A stretch of DNA of 64,000 bases, taken from NCBI RefSeq assembly GCF_009733595.1, contig NZ_WOFH01000013.1, forward strand, positions 186,001 through 250,000, in the 5' to 3' direction. Below are positions 40,597-48,965 of the stretch, one piece after another. Each line of letters begins with the position of its first letter. Position 1 is the first letter of the stretch. A program made the position numbers and the translations under genes. Below the pieces are notes generated by a model. It did no database searches and had not been told where the DNA came from. It saw only the letters and a list, made by a program, of their open reading frames with translations. Source of the stretch: Actinomadura litoris. GTDB taxonomy: Bacteria > Actinomycetota > Actinomycetes > Streptosporangiales > Streptosporangiaceae.

Positions 40597-41028
40597 ATGC
40601 GAACCTACGAAATCGCGGCCCTCGTGGTGGCCACCGTCCTGTTCCTCGACGCGCTCCTGCACGTGTACTGGATGACCGGACGCACCTGGCCCGCCCACGA
40701 CGTGTCCACCCTGTCCCAGGGGCTGCTGAACGCGGACGTCCCCTTCACGCCGCGCGTCCTGGCCCCGCTCGTCCTCGCCCTGTCGGGTGCCGGGGCCACC
40801 GTCCTGGCCCAGGCCGACGTGATCCTCGCCGGCCTTCCGGGATGGCTGCCCCTGGCCGGAACGCTCGCCGTCGCCGCCGGAGCCGGAGTGCGCGCCCTGG
40901 CCGGTGTCGCCTGGGCCTTCGGAATCGGCGCCGAGAGGGACTCGGCCTTCTACAGGCTCAACCTCGTCCTGTACACGCCGCTCTGCCTGCTGCTGGTGGC
41001 GGCGACGGCGCTCGTGGCCGCGCACTGA
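40597..41028 (+). CDS. DUF3995-type small membrane protein
   Basis: This 143-residue protein has four predicted helices: EIAALVVATVLFLDALLHVY, VLAPLVLALSGAGATVLAQA, LPLAGTLAVAAGAGVRALAG and LYTPLCLLLVAATALVAAH. WMTGRTWPAHDVSTLSQGLLN and AERDSAFYRLNLVLYTPLC match DUF3995 proteins. The function of the family is unknown. It follows the sigma/SRPBCC pair by 46 bases and may be part of that operon. Confidence 0.8.
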   Translation: MRTYEIAALVVATVLFLDALLHVYWMTGRTWPAHDVSTLSQGLLNADVPFTPRVLAPLVLALSGAGATVLAQADVILAGLPGWLPLAGTLAVAAGAGVRALAGVAWAFGIGAERDSAFYRLNLVLYTPLCLLLVAATALVAAH

Positions 41029-41395
41029 GACTCCGGACGTCCTTCGCGGTTCGGACGGGTTGCCGCACTTTCGGGAGCAGGAGACCGAATAGCCGGCGCG
41101 AAGCGGCCGCCTCCGGAGGCCCGCATAGCGCGTGTTGCATCGACGGCACGAGATCATCGCCACACCGAATCCCGCCAGATGATGACATCGGCCTCATGTC
41201 CGTCACAGCCGATGTTTCGGAAGCCGACCGCACGTTCGACGTCCACTTTTTAAGCACCCGGCCTATTTTTACAAAAATGGCCAATCACGGCCGTTCACAA
41301 CCCGGAAAATTTCATTGACAGCAATACCCGCGTAACACAAGATCGCAATACCCCGTTGCGAAACTCCGTTCGACCAATGCATGAGGAGGCAGCAC
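41029..41395. other. 367-bp intergenic region with a strong promoter
   Basis: No gene is visible. The second half is notably A/T-rich. TTGACA (41315-41320) and CAAGAT (41338-41343) are 17 bases apart and should drive the secreted-protein gene, with a leader of about 45 bases and a GAGGAGG ribosome site at 41383. Confidence 0.6.
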
Positions 41396-41911
41396 ATGGG
41401 ACAGCAGAGCTGGAGCGCCGCGAAGCGGACGCTGGCCGTGGTGGGGGCCGCGGCCGTCGTGGGGGTCGCCGGCGGCGCGGCGACGGCGGAGGCGGCGGCG
41501 CCGCCCCCCGCCCCCGCGGCCCCGGCCAAGTATCAGGTCGACTTCTCGTCCAACTCCAAGACGCTCGGCGCCAGGGTCATCCACTGCGAGATCCGCTTCA
41601 TCGGCGCCCACGGCGGCATCCCGCACAAGTCCGGCCACGTGCACGGCACCATCAACGTCCGCACGGGCGTGACCTGCAGCCAGCCGCTCCGGATGATCCG
41701 CGGGAAGGTCGGCCTGTTCAGCAACCGCGGATCCAAGATCAAGGCGTTCGGCAGCACCGGGAAGCGCACGGCCAAGGGCAACGCCGCGCTCGTCTGCAGG
41801 ACCGGCAGGTACCACGGCGAGGCCGTCGCCACCCTCTACGCGCCCCCCGGGTACACCCCGCGGGTCGCCACCGTCGGGAAGAGGACCCCGACGGTCTCCA
41901 TCCACTGCTGA
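41396..41911 (+). CDS. secreted protein of unknown function
   Basis: The gene encodes 171 residues. A signal peptide is clear: KRTLAVVGAAAVVGVAGGAA followed by TAEAAA, with cleavage expected near residue 32. The mature part of about 135 residues has four Cys (VIHCEIRF, GVTCSQPL, ALVCRTGR and the C-terminal VSIHC), so two disulfides are likely. It is basic and beta-rich (YQVDFSSNSKTLGARVIHCE). I do not recognise the family. ATG 41396 is chosen because GAGGAGG is five bases upstream. Its promoter is one of the best consensus matches in the window. Confidence 0.85.
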   Translation: MGQQSWSAAKRTLAVVGAAAVVGVAGGAATAEAAAPPPAPAAPAKYQVDFSSNSKTLGARVIHCEIRFIGAHGGIPHKSGHVHGTINVRTGVTCSQPLRMIRGKVGLFSNRGSKIKAFGSTGKRTAKGNAALVCRTGRYHGEAVATLYAPPGYTPRVATVGKRTPTVSIHC

Positions 41912-41917
41912 TCCGGG

Positions 41918-42676
41918 TCAGCGGTTGATCTCGTCGCTGTCCGCCCACACGGGGTCGGTCACCTCGACCGGAACGGCCTCCAGCCGCTCGTCCGCCACGA
42001 TCTCGGCGACGAGGGCGGCGGTCCCGCCGAGGTAGGTGGAGTCCAGGTCCGTCTCGGTCGTGACGTACCACGCCCGGTCATCGGGCCAGAACAGGTTGGG
42101 CGACTGCGAGAACAGCGGCACCGCGAGTTCCCCGGCGGCGTCAAGGGGGCCCTTGAGCAGGAGGTATGTCCGTTCGGGCAACTCCACTCGGGGGCCCTCG
42201 CCGATCTCCGGCGGGAGCACCTCGGGCTCCCGGTCAGCACCCGCACCGGCGGTGAACGTGGCGGTCGCGCCCTCCGGAGCCGGTTCATAGCCGTCTGAGA
42301 CGCAGAACCAGCAGCGATCGGCCGACCCCGTGTGTCCGGCCAGGACGTCGCACAAGGCCGCCAAGAGCTCCGGGGTGAGGGTCCCCGGGTCGGGCTCCTC
42401 CACCCAGGGCCGCGCGACGTCCACCCGGGGCACCGGCCCGGCCAGCGCCTGGAACTGCACCCGCGGATGCACCGCCCCGCCCGACCACGCGGCCACCCGC
42501 GCCCAGGTCACCGGGCTCCCGTCCGCCGCGTAGGCCGGATGCAGGATCCGCGCGTACGCCTCGAAGCCGTGCGGCACCAGACCGCCCACGCCCGATCCGA
42601 ACGGCCCGACGCCCGCGACCACCCAGTCGGCCGGCCCGACATCGCCGCAGGCGGAAAGCCGTGAACGCCGAGTCAT
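41918..42676 (-). CDS. hypothetical actinomycete protein
   Basis: The gene encodes 252 residues. It is acidic and soluble, with LVPHGFEAYARILHPAYAAD, PVTWARVAAWSGGAVHPRVQ, ADRCWFCVSDGYEPAPEG, RTYLLLKGPLDAAGELAVPL and DRAWYVTTETDLDSTYLGGT. The last two segments (WPDDRAWYVTTEIDLDSTYVGG-like) recur in many actinomycete hypothetical proteins, but no function is known to me. ATG 42676 follows GGAGG by eight bases; a GTG one codon earlier is possible. It is convergent with the secreted-protein gene. Confidence 0.8.
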   Translation of the reverse strand: MTRRSRLSACGDVGPADWVVAGVGPFGSGVGGLVPHGFEAYARILHPAYAADGSPVTWARVAAWSGGAVHPRVQFQALAGPVPRVDVARPWVEEPDPGTLTPELLAALCDVLAGHTGSADRCWFCVSDGYEPAPEGATATFTAGAGADREPEVLPPEIGEGPRVELPERTYLLLKGPLDAAGELAVPLFSQSPNLFWPDDRAWYVTTETDLDSTYLGGTAALVAEIVADERLEAVPVEVTDPVWADSDEINR

Positions 42677-42820
42677 CACCCGAACCTCCGATCGAGGGAT
42701 CCCCCGCCTCGCACAGTACGCCCACCACCACGACCGAAGCCCCGTAATACCGCCGCCCCACAGCGGCGTGGAGCGAGACCCCCGACGCGGTCACCGCCCG
42801 AGGCCCCGGAACCCTCCGCC

Positions 42821-43381
42821 TCAGCGGCGGGCCGCTCCGCGCCGCGGGTCGATGCCCAGGACCGCGCAGGCGCCGTCGACGGCCACCCGGCGCAGCTCGT
42901 CCTCCGGCACGTCGGCGAACTGGATCGTGCAGTCCTGGATGCCGCCGAAGGCGATCACGCCCCGGGCGGCCTGCTCCAGCGTGGGATCGGGGCCCTGCAC
43001 CAGCCTGACCAGCCGCTCGCGCCAGCTCAGCGCGAGGTCGATCACTCCGAGGTCGGCGAGCGTGGTCAGCTCGCCGAGCATGAGCACGATCCCCTCGCGG
43101 TTGCGGTAGTGGAAGTCGAAGTAGCCCTCCAGCAGGGCGACGGGATCGACCTCGTCCAGCGCCTCCTGGCTCGCCAGGAACGCCTCCTCCTCGTCGATGA
43201 TCGGCTGCACGATGCTGCGGACCAGCTCCTCCCGCGAGGCGAAGTGGTAGTACAGCGCCGGCTTGGTGATGCCCAGCCGGTCGGCGATCTCCTGCAGGCT
43301 GGTCCGCTGCACGCCCTGCCGGCCGAAGAGCTCGCGGGCCGCCTCCTGGATCCGCTGCTTGGTGTCGGAGGGGCGAGGCAT
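42821..43381 (-). CDS. TetR-family transcriptional regulator
   Basis: The gene encodes 186 residues. The DNA-binding domain reads TKQRIQEAARELFGRQGVQR, TSLQEIADRLGITKPALYYH and FASREELVRSIVQPIIDEEE. The ligand domain (about 70-185) has LALSWRERLVRLVQGPDPTL. It is divergent from the TetX-like monooxygenase gene, with two related palindromes between them, so it should repress the monooxygenase and itself. Confidence 0.92.
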   Translation of the reverse strand: MPRPSDTKQRIQEAARELFGRQGVQRTSLQEIADRLGITKPALYYHFASREELVRSIVQPIIDEEEAFLASQEALDEVDPVALLEGYFDFHYRNREGIVLMLGELTTLADLGVIDLALSWRERLVRLVQGPDPTLEQAARGVIAFGGIQDCTIQFADVPEDELRRVAVDGACAVLGIDPRRGAARR

Positions 43382-43397
43382 GCCGCCAGCCTATCTG

Positions 43398-43447
43398 ACT
43401 TAACGGTCGGTAAGTGACGCTGCTATGCTTACTTATCGTTAAGTAAG
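43398..43447. promoter_or_regulatory. two TetR operators
   Basis: Site 1 is ACTTAACG-GT-CGGTAAGT (43398-43415, seven of eight pairs). Site 2 is CTTACTTA-TCGT-TAAGTAAG (43428-43447, perfect). Both carry the CTTA/TAAG element and lie between the TetR and monooxygenase starts. Confidence 0.8.
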
Positions 43448-43462
43448 TAGAGAGGGTGCTCC

Positions 43463-44683
43463 ATGCGGATTCTCATCTCCGGCGCCAGCGTCGCCGGTCC
43501 GGTGCTGGCGTACTGGCTCGCCAGGCACGGCTTCTCCGTCACCGTCGTCGAGCGCGCGCCGACCCTGCGCAAGACCGGTGGGCACGCCGTCGACCTGTTC
43601 CGCCCCGCGGTCGACATCTCGGAGAAGATGGGCGTGCTCCGGCGCTTGGAGGAGCGCGCCACCGGCACCAGCAGGCTGACCGTCCACCAGGAGGGCACCC
43701 GGCGGCCGATCCGGGCGGACCTCTCCAAGATCTTCGGCGCCGCCTCCGACCGGCACCTGGAGGTCATGCGGGACGAACTGAGCGAGATCTACCACGACGC
43801 CGCGCGCGACGACGTCGAGTACGTCTTCGGCGACTCGGTCACCGCGATCTCACCCGACGCCGAGGTGCGCTTCGAAAGAGCCGCGCCGCGCCGGTTCGAC
43901 CTGGTCGTCGGGGCGGACGGGCTGCGCTCCAACGTGCGCCGCCTCGTCTTCGGCGACGACGCGGGCCTCAGCACCTTCGTCGGGGCCCATTTCGGGGTGC
44001 TGGCCCTGCCCAACACCCCGCGCCTCGACGGCGAACTCCTCATGCACATCGGCGTCGGCCGCACCGCGGGCATGTACGGGGCGCGGCACCTCGACGGCGC
44101 GCGGGCCCTGTTCATGTTCCGCGGCGACCGCGAGCTCGACCACCACCGCGACGTGCCCCGGCAGAAGGAGCTGCTGCGCGGCGCCTTCGGCGGCATGCAC
44201 CCCGACGTGGACGGCTGGCTGGACGAGCTCGACCGCACCTCCGCGTTCTACTTCGACTCGATCACCCAGCTCCGCATGGAGAGCTGGTCGCGGGGGAGGG
44301 TGACCCTCGTCGGCGACGCGGGCTACTCCCCCGGCCCGGTCGTGGGCGGCGGCACCACCCTGGCCGTCGTGGGCGCGTACGTCCTGGCCGGCGAGCTCGC
44401 CCGGGCGGGCGGCGACCACGATCGCGCCTTCCCCGCCTACGAACGCGCGATGATCGACCACGTGCGCGACAGCCGGGCGGTCGCGCTGAGCACGGCGAAG
44501 ACCCTGATCCCCACCTCCCGACTCGGCGTGCGGGCGTTGGCCCACGGCTCCCGCCTGATCTCCGCCCTGCCCGCCGCGCCCGCCCGCGCCCTCATCCGCC
44601 TCACCACCAAGAGCGCGCGCCTCTACGACGCCATGACCGTCGAGGACTACACCCCGTCGCCCGCCGCGCTGGGCCTGGGCTGA
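43463..44683 (+). CDS. FAD-dependent monooxygenase, TetX/PHBH-like
   Basis: The gene encodes 406 residues. FAD motifs are ILISGASVAGPVLAYWLARHG (GxSxxG variant of GxGxxG), VVERAPTLRKTGGHAVDLF, DLVVGADGLRSNVRR (DG motif) and GRVTLVGDAGYSPGPVVGGG (GD motif). Class A flavin monooxygenases hydroxylate aromatic compounds, including tetracyclines and rifamycins. TetR control and the divergent layout suit a detoxifying enzyme. The ATG at 43463 is preceded by AGAGGG. Confidence 0.9.
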   Translation: MRILISGASVAGPVLAYWLARHGFSVTVVERAPTLRKTGGHAVDLFRPAVDISEKMGVLRRLEERATGTSRLTVHQEGTRRPIRADLSKIFGAASDRHLEVMRDELSEIYHDAARDDVEYVFGDSVTAISPDAEVRFERAAPRRFDLVVGADGLRSNVRRLVFGDDAGLSTFVGAHFGVLALPNTPRLDGELLMHIGVGRTAGMYGARHLDGARALFMFRGDRELDHHRDVPRQKELLRGAFGGMHPDVDGWLDELDRTSAFYFDSITQLRMESWSRGRVTLVGDAGYSPGPVVGGGTTLAVVGAYVLAGELARAGGDHDRAFPAYERAMIDHVRDSRAVALSTAKTLIPTSRLGVRALAHGSRLISALPAAPARALIRLTTKSARLYDAMTVEDYTPSPAALGLG

Positions 44684-44723
44684 CCCGCGCCCGACCACGT
44701 CGCTCCCGGCGGCGGTCCGGTCG

Positions 44724-45881
44724 CTAGGTCGCGAGGGCCTGCCGGCGGACGCGCAGGCCCACGACCCCGGTCACGGCCAGACCGGCCACGCCCAGCGCAG
44801 CGCCCGCCCAGGCGGGCGCTGCGTATCCGAGCCCCGCGTCGACGGTGAGGCCCGCGATCACGGAGCCGAGGGCGTTGGCCAGGTTGAAGGCGCCGATGTT
44901 GGCCGCCGAGGCCAGGGCGGGGGCCTGCGACGCGCTGTCCAGCACCCAGGTCTGCAACGGCGGGATCGTCGCGAAGGCGGCGATCCCGAACAGCACGATC
45001 GCGGCGACGAACGCCGCCCGGTCGCCCGCGGTGGCGGCGACCAGGGCCGACAGCACGGTGAGCGCGCCGATGGAGGCGTAGAGCGCGGGCAGCACGGCCC
45101 GGTCGGCCAGCCGGCCGCCGAGGAGGTTGCCCACGACCAGGCCGATCCCGAGCAGGCCCATGACCACGGGCACCGCGCCCGGGGAGAAGCCGCCCACGTC
45201 GGTCATCATCGGCGCGATGAAGGTGATCACGGTGAACACCGGCGCGAACCCGAACACGGTCATGGCCAGCGCCAGCCATACGCCGCCCTGCCGGAAGACG
45301 CCCAACTCCCGCCCGAGGTTGTGCCCCTGAGGGCGCGGGCCGGAGGGGACGAGCGCGGCGATCCCCGCCAGGGCGACGACGCCGACCGCGACGACGGCCC
45401 AGAAGGTGGCGCGCCAGCCGAACGCCTGCCCGATCGCGGTACCGGCGGGCACACCGAGGACGTTCGACAGGCTCAGCCCGGAGAACATCAGGGACAGCGC
45501 TCGGGCGCGCCTGTCCGGTTCCACCAGGTCGGCCGCGACGACGGCGCCGACGCCGAAGAAGGCGCCGTGGGCGAAGGCCGCGATGATCCGCCCGGCCATC
45601 AGCACGCCGTAGGCCGGGGCCAGCGCCGACAGCAGGTTGCCCGCCAGGAAGAGGACCATCAGGGCGAGCAGCATGGTCTTGCGGGGCAGGCGCGCCCCCG
45701 CCATCGTGAGCAGGGGCGCGCCGATGACCACGCCGACCGCGTATCCGGAGACCAGCAGCCCGGCGGCCGGGACGCTGACGTCGAAGTCGGCGGCCAACTC
45801 GGGGAGCAGGCCGTTGATGATGAACTCGGTGGTTCCGATGCCGAAGGCACTGACCGCGAGCGCGAGCAGGGCGAGAGGCAT
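44724..45881 (-). CDS. MFS transporter, DHA1 family (AraJ/CmlR-like)
   Basis: This 385-residue, 12-helix protein begins LALLALAVSAFGIGTTEFII, with the GTTEF signature of AraJ-like exporters, then MAGARLPRKTMLLALMVLFL (motif A) and LSNVLGVPAGTAIGQAFGWR (motif C). It should export sugars or drugs. It lies about 110 bases after the F420-type reductase gene on the same strand, so both are probably controlled by the MarR protein encoded divergently. Confidence 0.9.
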   Translation of the reverse strand: MPLALLALAVSAFGIGTTEFIINGLLPELAADFDVSVPAAGLLVSGYAVGVVIGAPLLTMAGARLPRKTMLLALMVLFLAGNLLSALAPAYGVLMAGRIIAAFAHGAFFGVGAVVAADLVEPDRRARALSLMFSGLSLSNVLGVPAGTAIGQAFGWRATFWAVVAVGVVALAGIAALVPSGPRPQGHNLGRELGVFRQGGVWLALAMTVFGFAPVFTVITFIAPMMTDVGGFSPGAVPVVMGLLGIGLVVGNLLGGRLADRAVLPALYASIGALTVLSALVAATAGDRAAFVAAIVLFGIAAFATIPPLQTWVLDSASQAPALASAANIGAFNLANALGSVIAGLTVDAGLGYAAPAWAGAALGVAGLAVTGVVGLRVRRQALAT

Positions 45882-45988
45882 GGCTCGCTCCTTCGAAGGG
45901 GAGGACGGGTCGGCGGGGGTGACCGCCGTGGAGGCGGAGCGGGGTCCGCTCGAACGGGCCGACGGCCGCCGAGCGGAACCCGCCGCCC

Positions 45989-46576
45989 TCACGCCCGCGC
46001 CAGCGTGAAGCCGATGTCGCCGCCCAGCCCGACGCCGTAGGCGAGCTGGATCAGCACCTCCACGGCCGGCTCCAGGTAGCGGGCGTTCGCCAGCGGACCG
46101 GCGTCCACGGCGTCGAAACCGAGCTGCGCGCCGAGGTCCAGCACGGTCTTCTTGGCGGCCTCGTCGTCCGCGGCGACCGGCAGGAAGAGCGTGCCGCCGC
46201 CGAGTTCGGGGGTCTCCAGCGTGCCGGCGAACACGGTGTTGAACGCCTTGACCACCCGGGCGCCGGGCAGCGCGGCGGCGACCTGCTCCCCCGCGGAGGT
46301 GGTGTGCCCGACGGTCAGCGACATGAAGTCGGCCGCCAGCGGGTTGGTGGCGTCGATCACGATCTTGCCGTCCAGGGCCGCCTTGACCTTGCCGTCGAGC
46401 CGGGCGACCGCGGGGAAGGGCACCGCCAGGACGGCGACCTCCGCCTCGGTGACCTGCGCCGCGACCTGACCCGTGTCGGTGGACGAGCCGGCCGTGGTGA
46501 CCGTGTGCCCCACCGCGGTCAGGCGGCGGGCCAGCGCGGAACCGACGTTGCCCTTGCCGATGATGCTGATCTTCAT
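45989..46576 (-). CDS. NADPH:F420 reductase-like NAD(P)-binding protein
   Basis: The gene encodes 195 residues. MKISIIGKGNVGSALARRLTAVGH is the nucleotide-binding loop. KIVIDATNPLAADFMSLTVG and ARVVKAFNTVFAGTLETPEL follow, then LGFDAVDAGPLANARYLEPA and YGVGLGGDIGFTLAR. The family includes Fno, which shuttles hydride between NADPH and F420, and many paralogues of unknown substrate. It is the complete counterpart of the broken copy at 34625. Two palindromes overlap its upstream region. Confidence 0.9.
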   Translation of the reverse strand: MKISIIGKGNVGSALARRLTAVGHTVTTAGSSTDTGQVAAQVTEAEVAVLAVPFPAVARLDGKVKAALDGKIVIDATNPLAADFMSLTVGHTTSAGEQVAAALPGARVVKAFNTVFAGTLETPELGGGTLFLPVAADDEAAKKTVLDLGAQLGFDAVDAGPLANARYLEPAVEVLIQLAYGVGLGGDIGFTLARA

Positions 46577-46598
46577 GAGCGGAACCTTCCGGTCGACT

Positions 46599-46652
46599 TG
46601 CGTCGAATTCGACGCACCTGACCGATCGTACGGATGCATCGAATTCGACGCA
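46599..46652. promoter_or_regulatory. two MarR operator boxes
   Basis: TGCGTCGAATTCGACGCA (46599-46616) is a perfect 18-base palindrome and TGCATCGAATTCGACGCA (46635-46652) differs at one base. They are 36 bases apart, between the divergent reductase and MarR genes. The second abuts TAGACT (46660-46665), the -10 of the MarR gene, whose ATG coincides with the predicted start point. Confidence 0.9.
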
Positions 46653-46671
46653 ACCTCGGTAGACTCGACCC

Positions 46672-47172
46672 ATGAGCGAACCGCGCTGGCTGAACGAGCG
46701 GGAGATGCGCGCCTGGAGCGGCTTCCTGGAGACCTCCGCCCTGGTCCACCGCCTGGTCGAACGGCAGGTCAGGGAGGACGGCGGGCTCACCCTGGTCCAG
46801 TACGAGATCCTGCACTGGACCAACGAGAGCGCCCCCGAGCAGCGGTGCATCACCGAGCTCGCCGAACTGATGATCACCTCGCGGAGCGGCCTGAGCTACC
46901 AGGTCGCCCAGTTGGAGAAGGCCGGCCTGATCCGCCGCGAGACCAGCGCCGACGACGAGCGCAGGGCCATGGTCGTCATCACCGAGGAGGGTCGGCGGCT
47001 CCTGGAGCGCACCGCGCCCGGGCATCTGGAGATGGTCCGCGGCGGCCTGATCGACCTGCTGACCGACGAGCAGATCACCCAGCTCGCCGACATGATGGAC
47101 ACCGCCCGCACCCATCTGCGCGCGGTGGTCCCGCTTCAGCCTCCGCGCAGGCGCGGCTCGTCGGCCCGGTGA
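46672..47172 (+). CDS. MarR-family transcriptional regulator
   Basis: The gene encodes 166 residues. REMRAWSGFLETSALVHRLV is followed by the winged helix: LVQYEILHWTNESAPEQRCI, TELAELMITSRSGLSYQVAQLEKAGLIRR and ETSADDERRAMVVITEEGRRLLE, which has the typical DxRRxxVxxTxxG wing. It probably autoregulates and represses the divergent reductase/MFS pair through the two palindromes. The ATG has no ribosome site, consistent with a leaderless transcript. Confidence 0.92.
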   Translation: MSEPRWLNEREMRAWSGFLETSALVHRLVERQVREDGGLTLVQYEILHWTNESAPEQRCITELAELMITSRSGLSYQVAQLEKAGLIRRETSADDERRAMVVITEEGRRLLERTAPGHLEMVRGGLIDLLTDEQITQLADMMDTARTHLRAVVPLQPPRRRGSSAR

Positions 47173-47200
47173 CCCTGGTGACCGCCGTCCACCGTCCGGC

Positions 47201-47794
47201 TCAGCCGGTGCCGTCCGCCCGCAGCCTGGCGCGGTAGGCCCGCTTCTTCGCGAGCGCCCCGCAGGTCTTCATCGAGCACCAGCGACGGGCACCCGCACGG
47301 GAGGTGTCGACGAACGGCACACCGCAATCCGGATTCCCGCATATCCGGACACGTGTGCGGTACTCCGAACCGCACAGCGCGATCAGATCCCGCGCCACGG
47401 TCGAGAGCACCGCTCCCACCCCGTCGCCGCTCCAGCGGACCGAGGCCGCGTCGGCTGAGAGCTCCGGCACCGACGACGGCTCGGCGGCCGCGCGGTTGAT
47501 GGCGGCGACGTCCCCGGAACCGGGCGCGACCCCGGCCGCCATGGCCTCGCCCACCCGCTGGATCGCCTCCCGCAGTTCCTTCGCCCGGACCAGGTCGGCC
47601 TCGGTACAGGCGGGCGGCGCGCCGGTGCAGCCGCTCTCCACGCACCACCGGCCCAGATCGTCCGGCCGCGCCAACCGCTCGAAAGGCGCCGCCTTGCCGC
47701 GATCGGCGAGGGTGCCCGCGAAGCCGAAGCACAACCGCGCGTCGTCGAACCGGAAGTCGGCCTTGGTCCGCCGCCGCCCGCCTTCATCGCCCAT
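47201..47794 (-). CDS. CGNR zinc-finger (ABATE-domain) regulator
   Basis: The gene encodes 197 residues. The N-terminal ABATE-type domain (about 12-140) has DLVRAKELREAIQRVGEAMA. The C-terminal zinc finger reads RVRICGNPDCGVPFVDTSRAG and RRWCSMKTCGALAKKRAYR (CGNPDC / CSMKTCG), a treble-clef-like motif thought to bind DNA. ATG 47794 is used; a GTG three codons earlier is possible. It is divergent from an alcohol dehydrogenase gene and is its likely regulator. Confidence 0.9.
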   Translation of the reverse strand: MGDEGGRRRTKADFRFDDARLCFGFAGTLADRGKAAPFERLARPDDLGRWCVESGCTGAPPACTEADLVRAKELREAIQRVGEAMAAGVAPGSGDVAAINRAAAEPSSVPELSADAASVRWSGDGVGAVLSTVARDLIALCGSEYRTRVRICGNPDCGVPFVDTSRAGARRWCSMKTCGALAKKRAYRARLRADGTG

Positions 47795-47812
47795 GTCCAC
47801 CACCTTATGCGG

Positions 47813-47868
47813 TTGACATCGCCAAAACGAGGGACATAGCGTCCGGTCCACCGCTCCAACAGGTGGAC
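47813..47868 (+). promoter_or_regulatory. alcohol dehydrogenase promoter with inverted repeat
   Basis: TTGACA (47813-47818) and TAGCGT (47837-47842) are 18 bases apart. Just downstream, GTCCACC (47846-47852) and GGTGGAC (47862-47868) form seven-base inverted arms around nine bases. The repeat covers the start-point region and is a candidate CGNR-protein operator. Confidence 0.6.
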
Positions 47869-47891
47869 ACTATCGGCAGGAGGTCGCGTTC

Positions 47892-48953
47892 ATGCGCGCC
47901 GCAGTCATCGAAGAGCTCAACAAGCCGCTCGTCGTCCGCGAGGTACCGGATCCCGACTGCCCCCCGGACGGCGCGATCGTGCGCGTCGCCGCGAACGGGA
48001 TCTGCCGGACCGACTGGGCCCTGTGGGCTGGCGATTTCTGGACGGGAGGACCGCAGGTCCAAGCCCCGTTCGTCCTCGGCCACGAGTTCGCGGGCACGAT
48101 CGAGGAGGTCGGGAGCGAGGTGAGGGGCTGGACGAGCGGCGACCGCGTCCTCTTCCCGATGAACCCGGGCGAGGGCTCGTGCGAGATGTGCCGGAGCGGC
48201 AACCAGCACGTGTGCGACCACGTCGCGTCGCTCGTGCCCGGGGTGTCCTACTGGGGCGCCTTCGCGGAACTGGTCATGGTGCGCTTCGCCGACGTCAACC
48301 TCGTCGCGGTGCCGGAGTCCGTCGGCTTCGTCGATGTCGCCAGCCTGGCCTGTCGCTACATGACCGCCTTCCACGGCATCGTCGACCAGGCGCGGGTCCG
48401 CGGCGGCGAGTGGGTCGCGGTGTACGGCGCCGGAGGCGGCATGGGGCTGTCGGCGGTGGAGATCGCCGGCGCGACGGGCGCCAACGTGATCGCGGTGGAC
48501 ATCTCGGACGAGAAGCTGGACGCGGCGCGCGCCCTGGGCGCGACGCACACCGTCAACGCGGCGCAGGACGAGCCCGCCGACGCGGTGAGGACGCTGACCG
48601 GCGGCGGCGCGCACGTGTCGATCGACGCCGTCGGCATCGCCGCCGCCTGCCGCAACTCCGTCATGTCCCTGCGCACGCGCGGCCGCCATCTCCAGCTCGG
48701 GCACACCACACGCGCGGAGAAGGGCGAGGTCGCGCTGCCGATCGACATCATGATGGTCAAGGAGCTGGAGGTGCTGGGCGCCTTCGGCATGCAGGGCCAG
48801 CGCTTCGGCACGATGCTGAACATGATCGAGGCCGGTCGCCTGAACCCCGGGCGGATCGTGTCCCGCACGGTGGGCCTCGATCAGGTGAGCGAGGTGCTGG
48901 AGTCCATGGAGTCCTACGGCCCGAGCGGGGTCGTCGTCATCGACCGGTTCTGA
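47892..48953 (+). CDS. zinc-dependent alcohol dehydrogenase (MDR superfamily)
   Basis: The gene encodes 353 residues. Catalytic zinc ligands are in GICRTDWALWAGDFW (Cys) and VLGHEFAGTIEEVG (GHE). The structural zinc site has Cys residues in GSCEMCRSGNQHVCDHVAS, where three of the usual four Cys are clear. The NAD(P)-binding motif is AVYGAGGGMGLSAVEIAG. It oxidises an alcohol or reduces an aldehyde; the substrate is unknown. AGGAGG precedes the ATG. It is divergent from the CGNR gene. Confidence 0.92.
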   Translation: MRAAVIEELNKPLVVREVPDPDCPPDGAIVRVAANGICRTDWALWAGDFWTGGPQVQAPFVLGHEFAGTIEEVGSEVRGWTSGDRVLFPMNPGEGSCEMCRSGNQHVCDHVASLVPGVSYWGAFAELVMVRFADVNLVAVPESVGFVDVASLACRYMTAFHGIVDQARVRGGEWVAVYGAGGGMGLSAVEIAGATGANVIAVDISDEKLDAARALGATHTVNAAQDEPADAVRTLTGGGAHVSIDAVGIAAACRNSVMSLRTRGRHLQLGHTTRAEKGEVALPIDIMMVKELEVLGAFGMQGQRFGTMLNMIEAGRLNPGRIVSRTVGLDQVSEVLESMESYGPSGVVVIDRF

Positions 48954-48965
48954 CGCGGGAGCATT

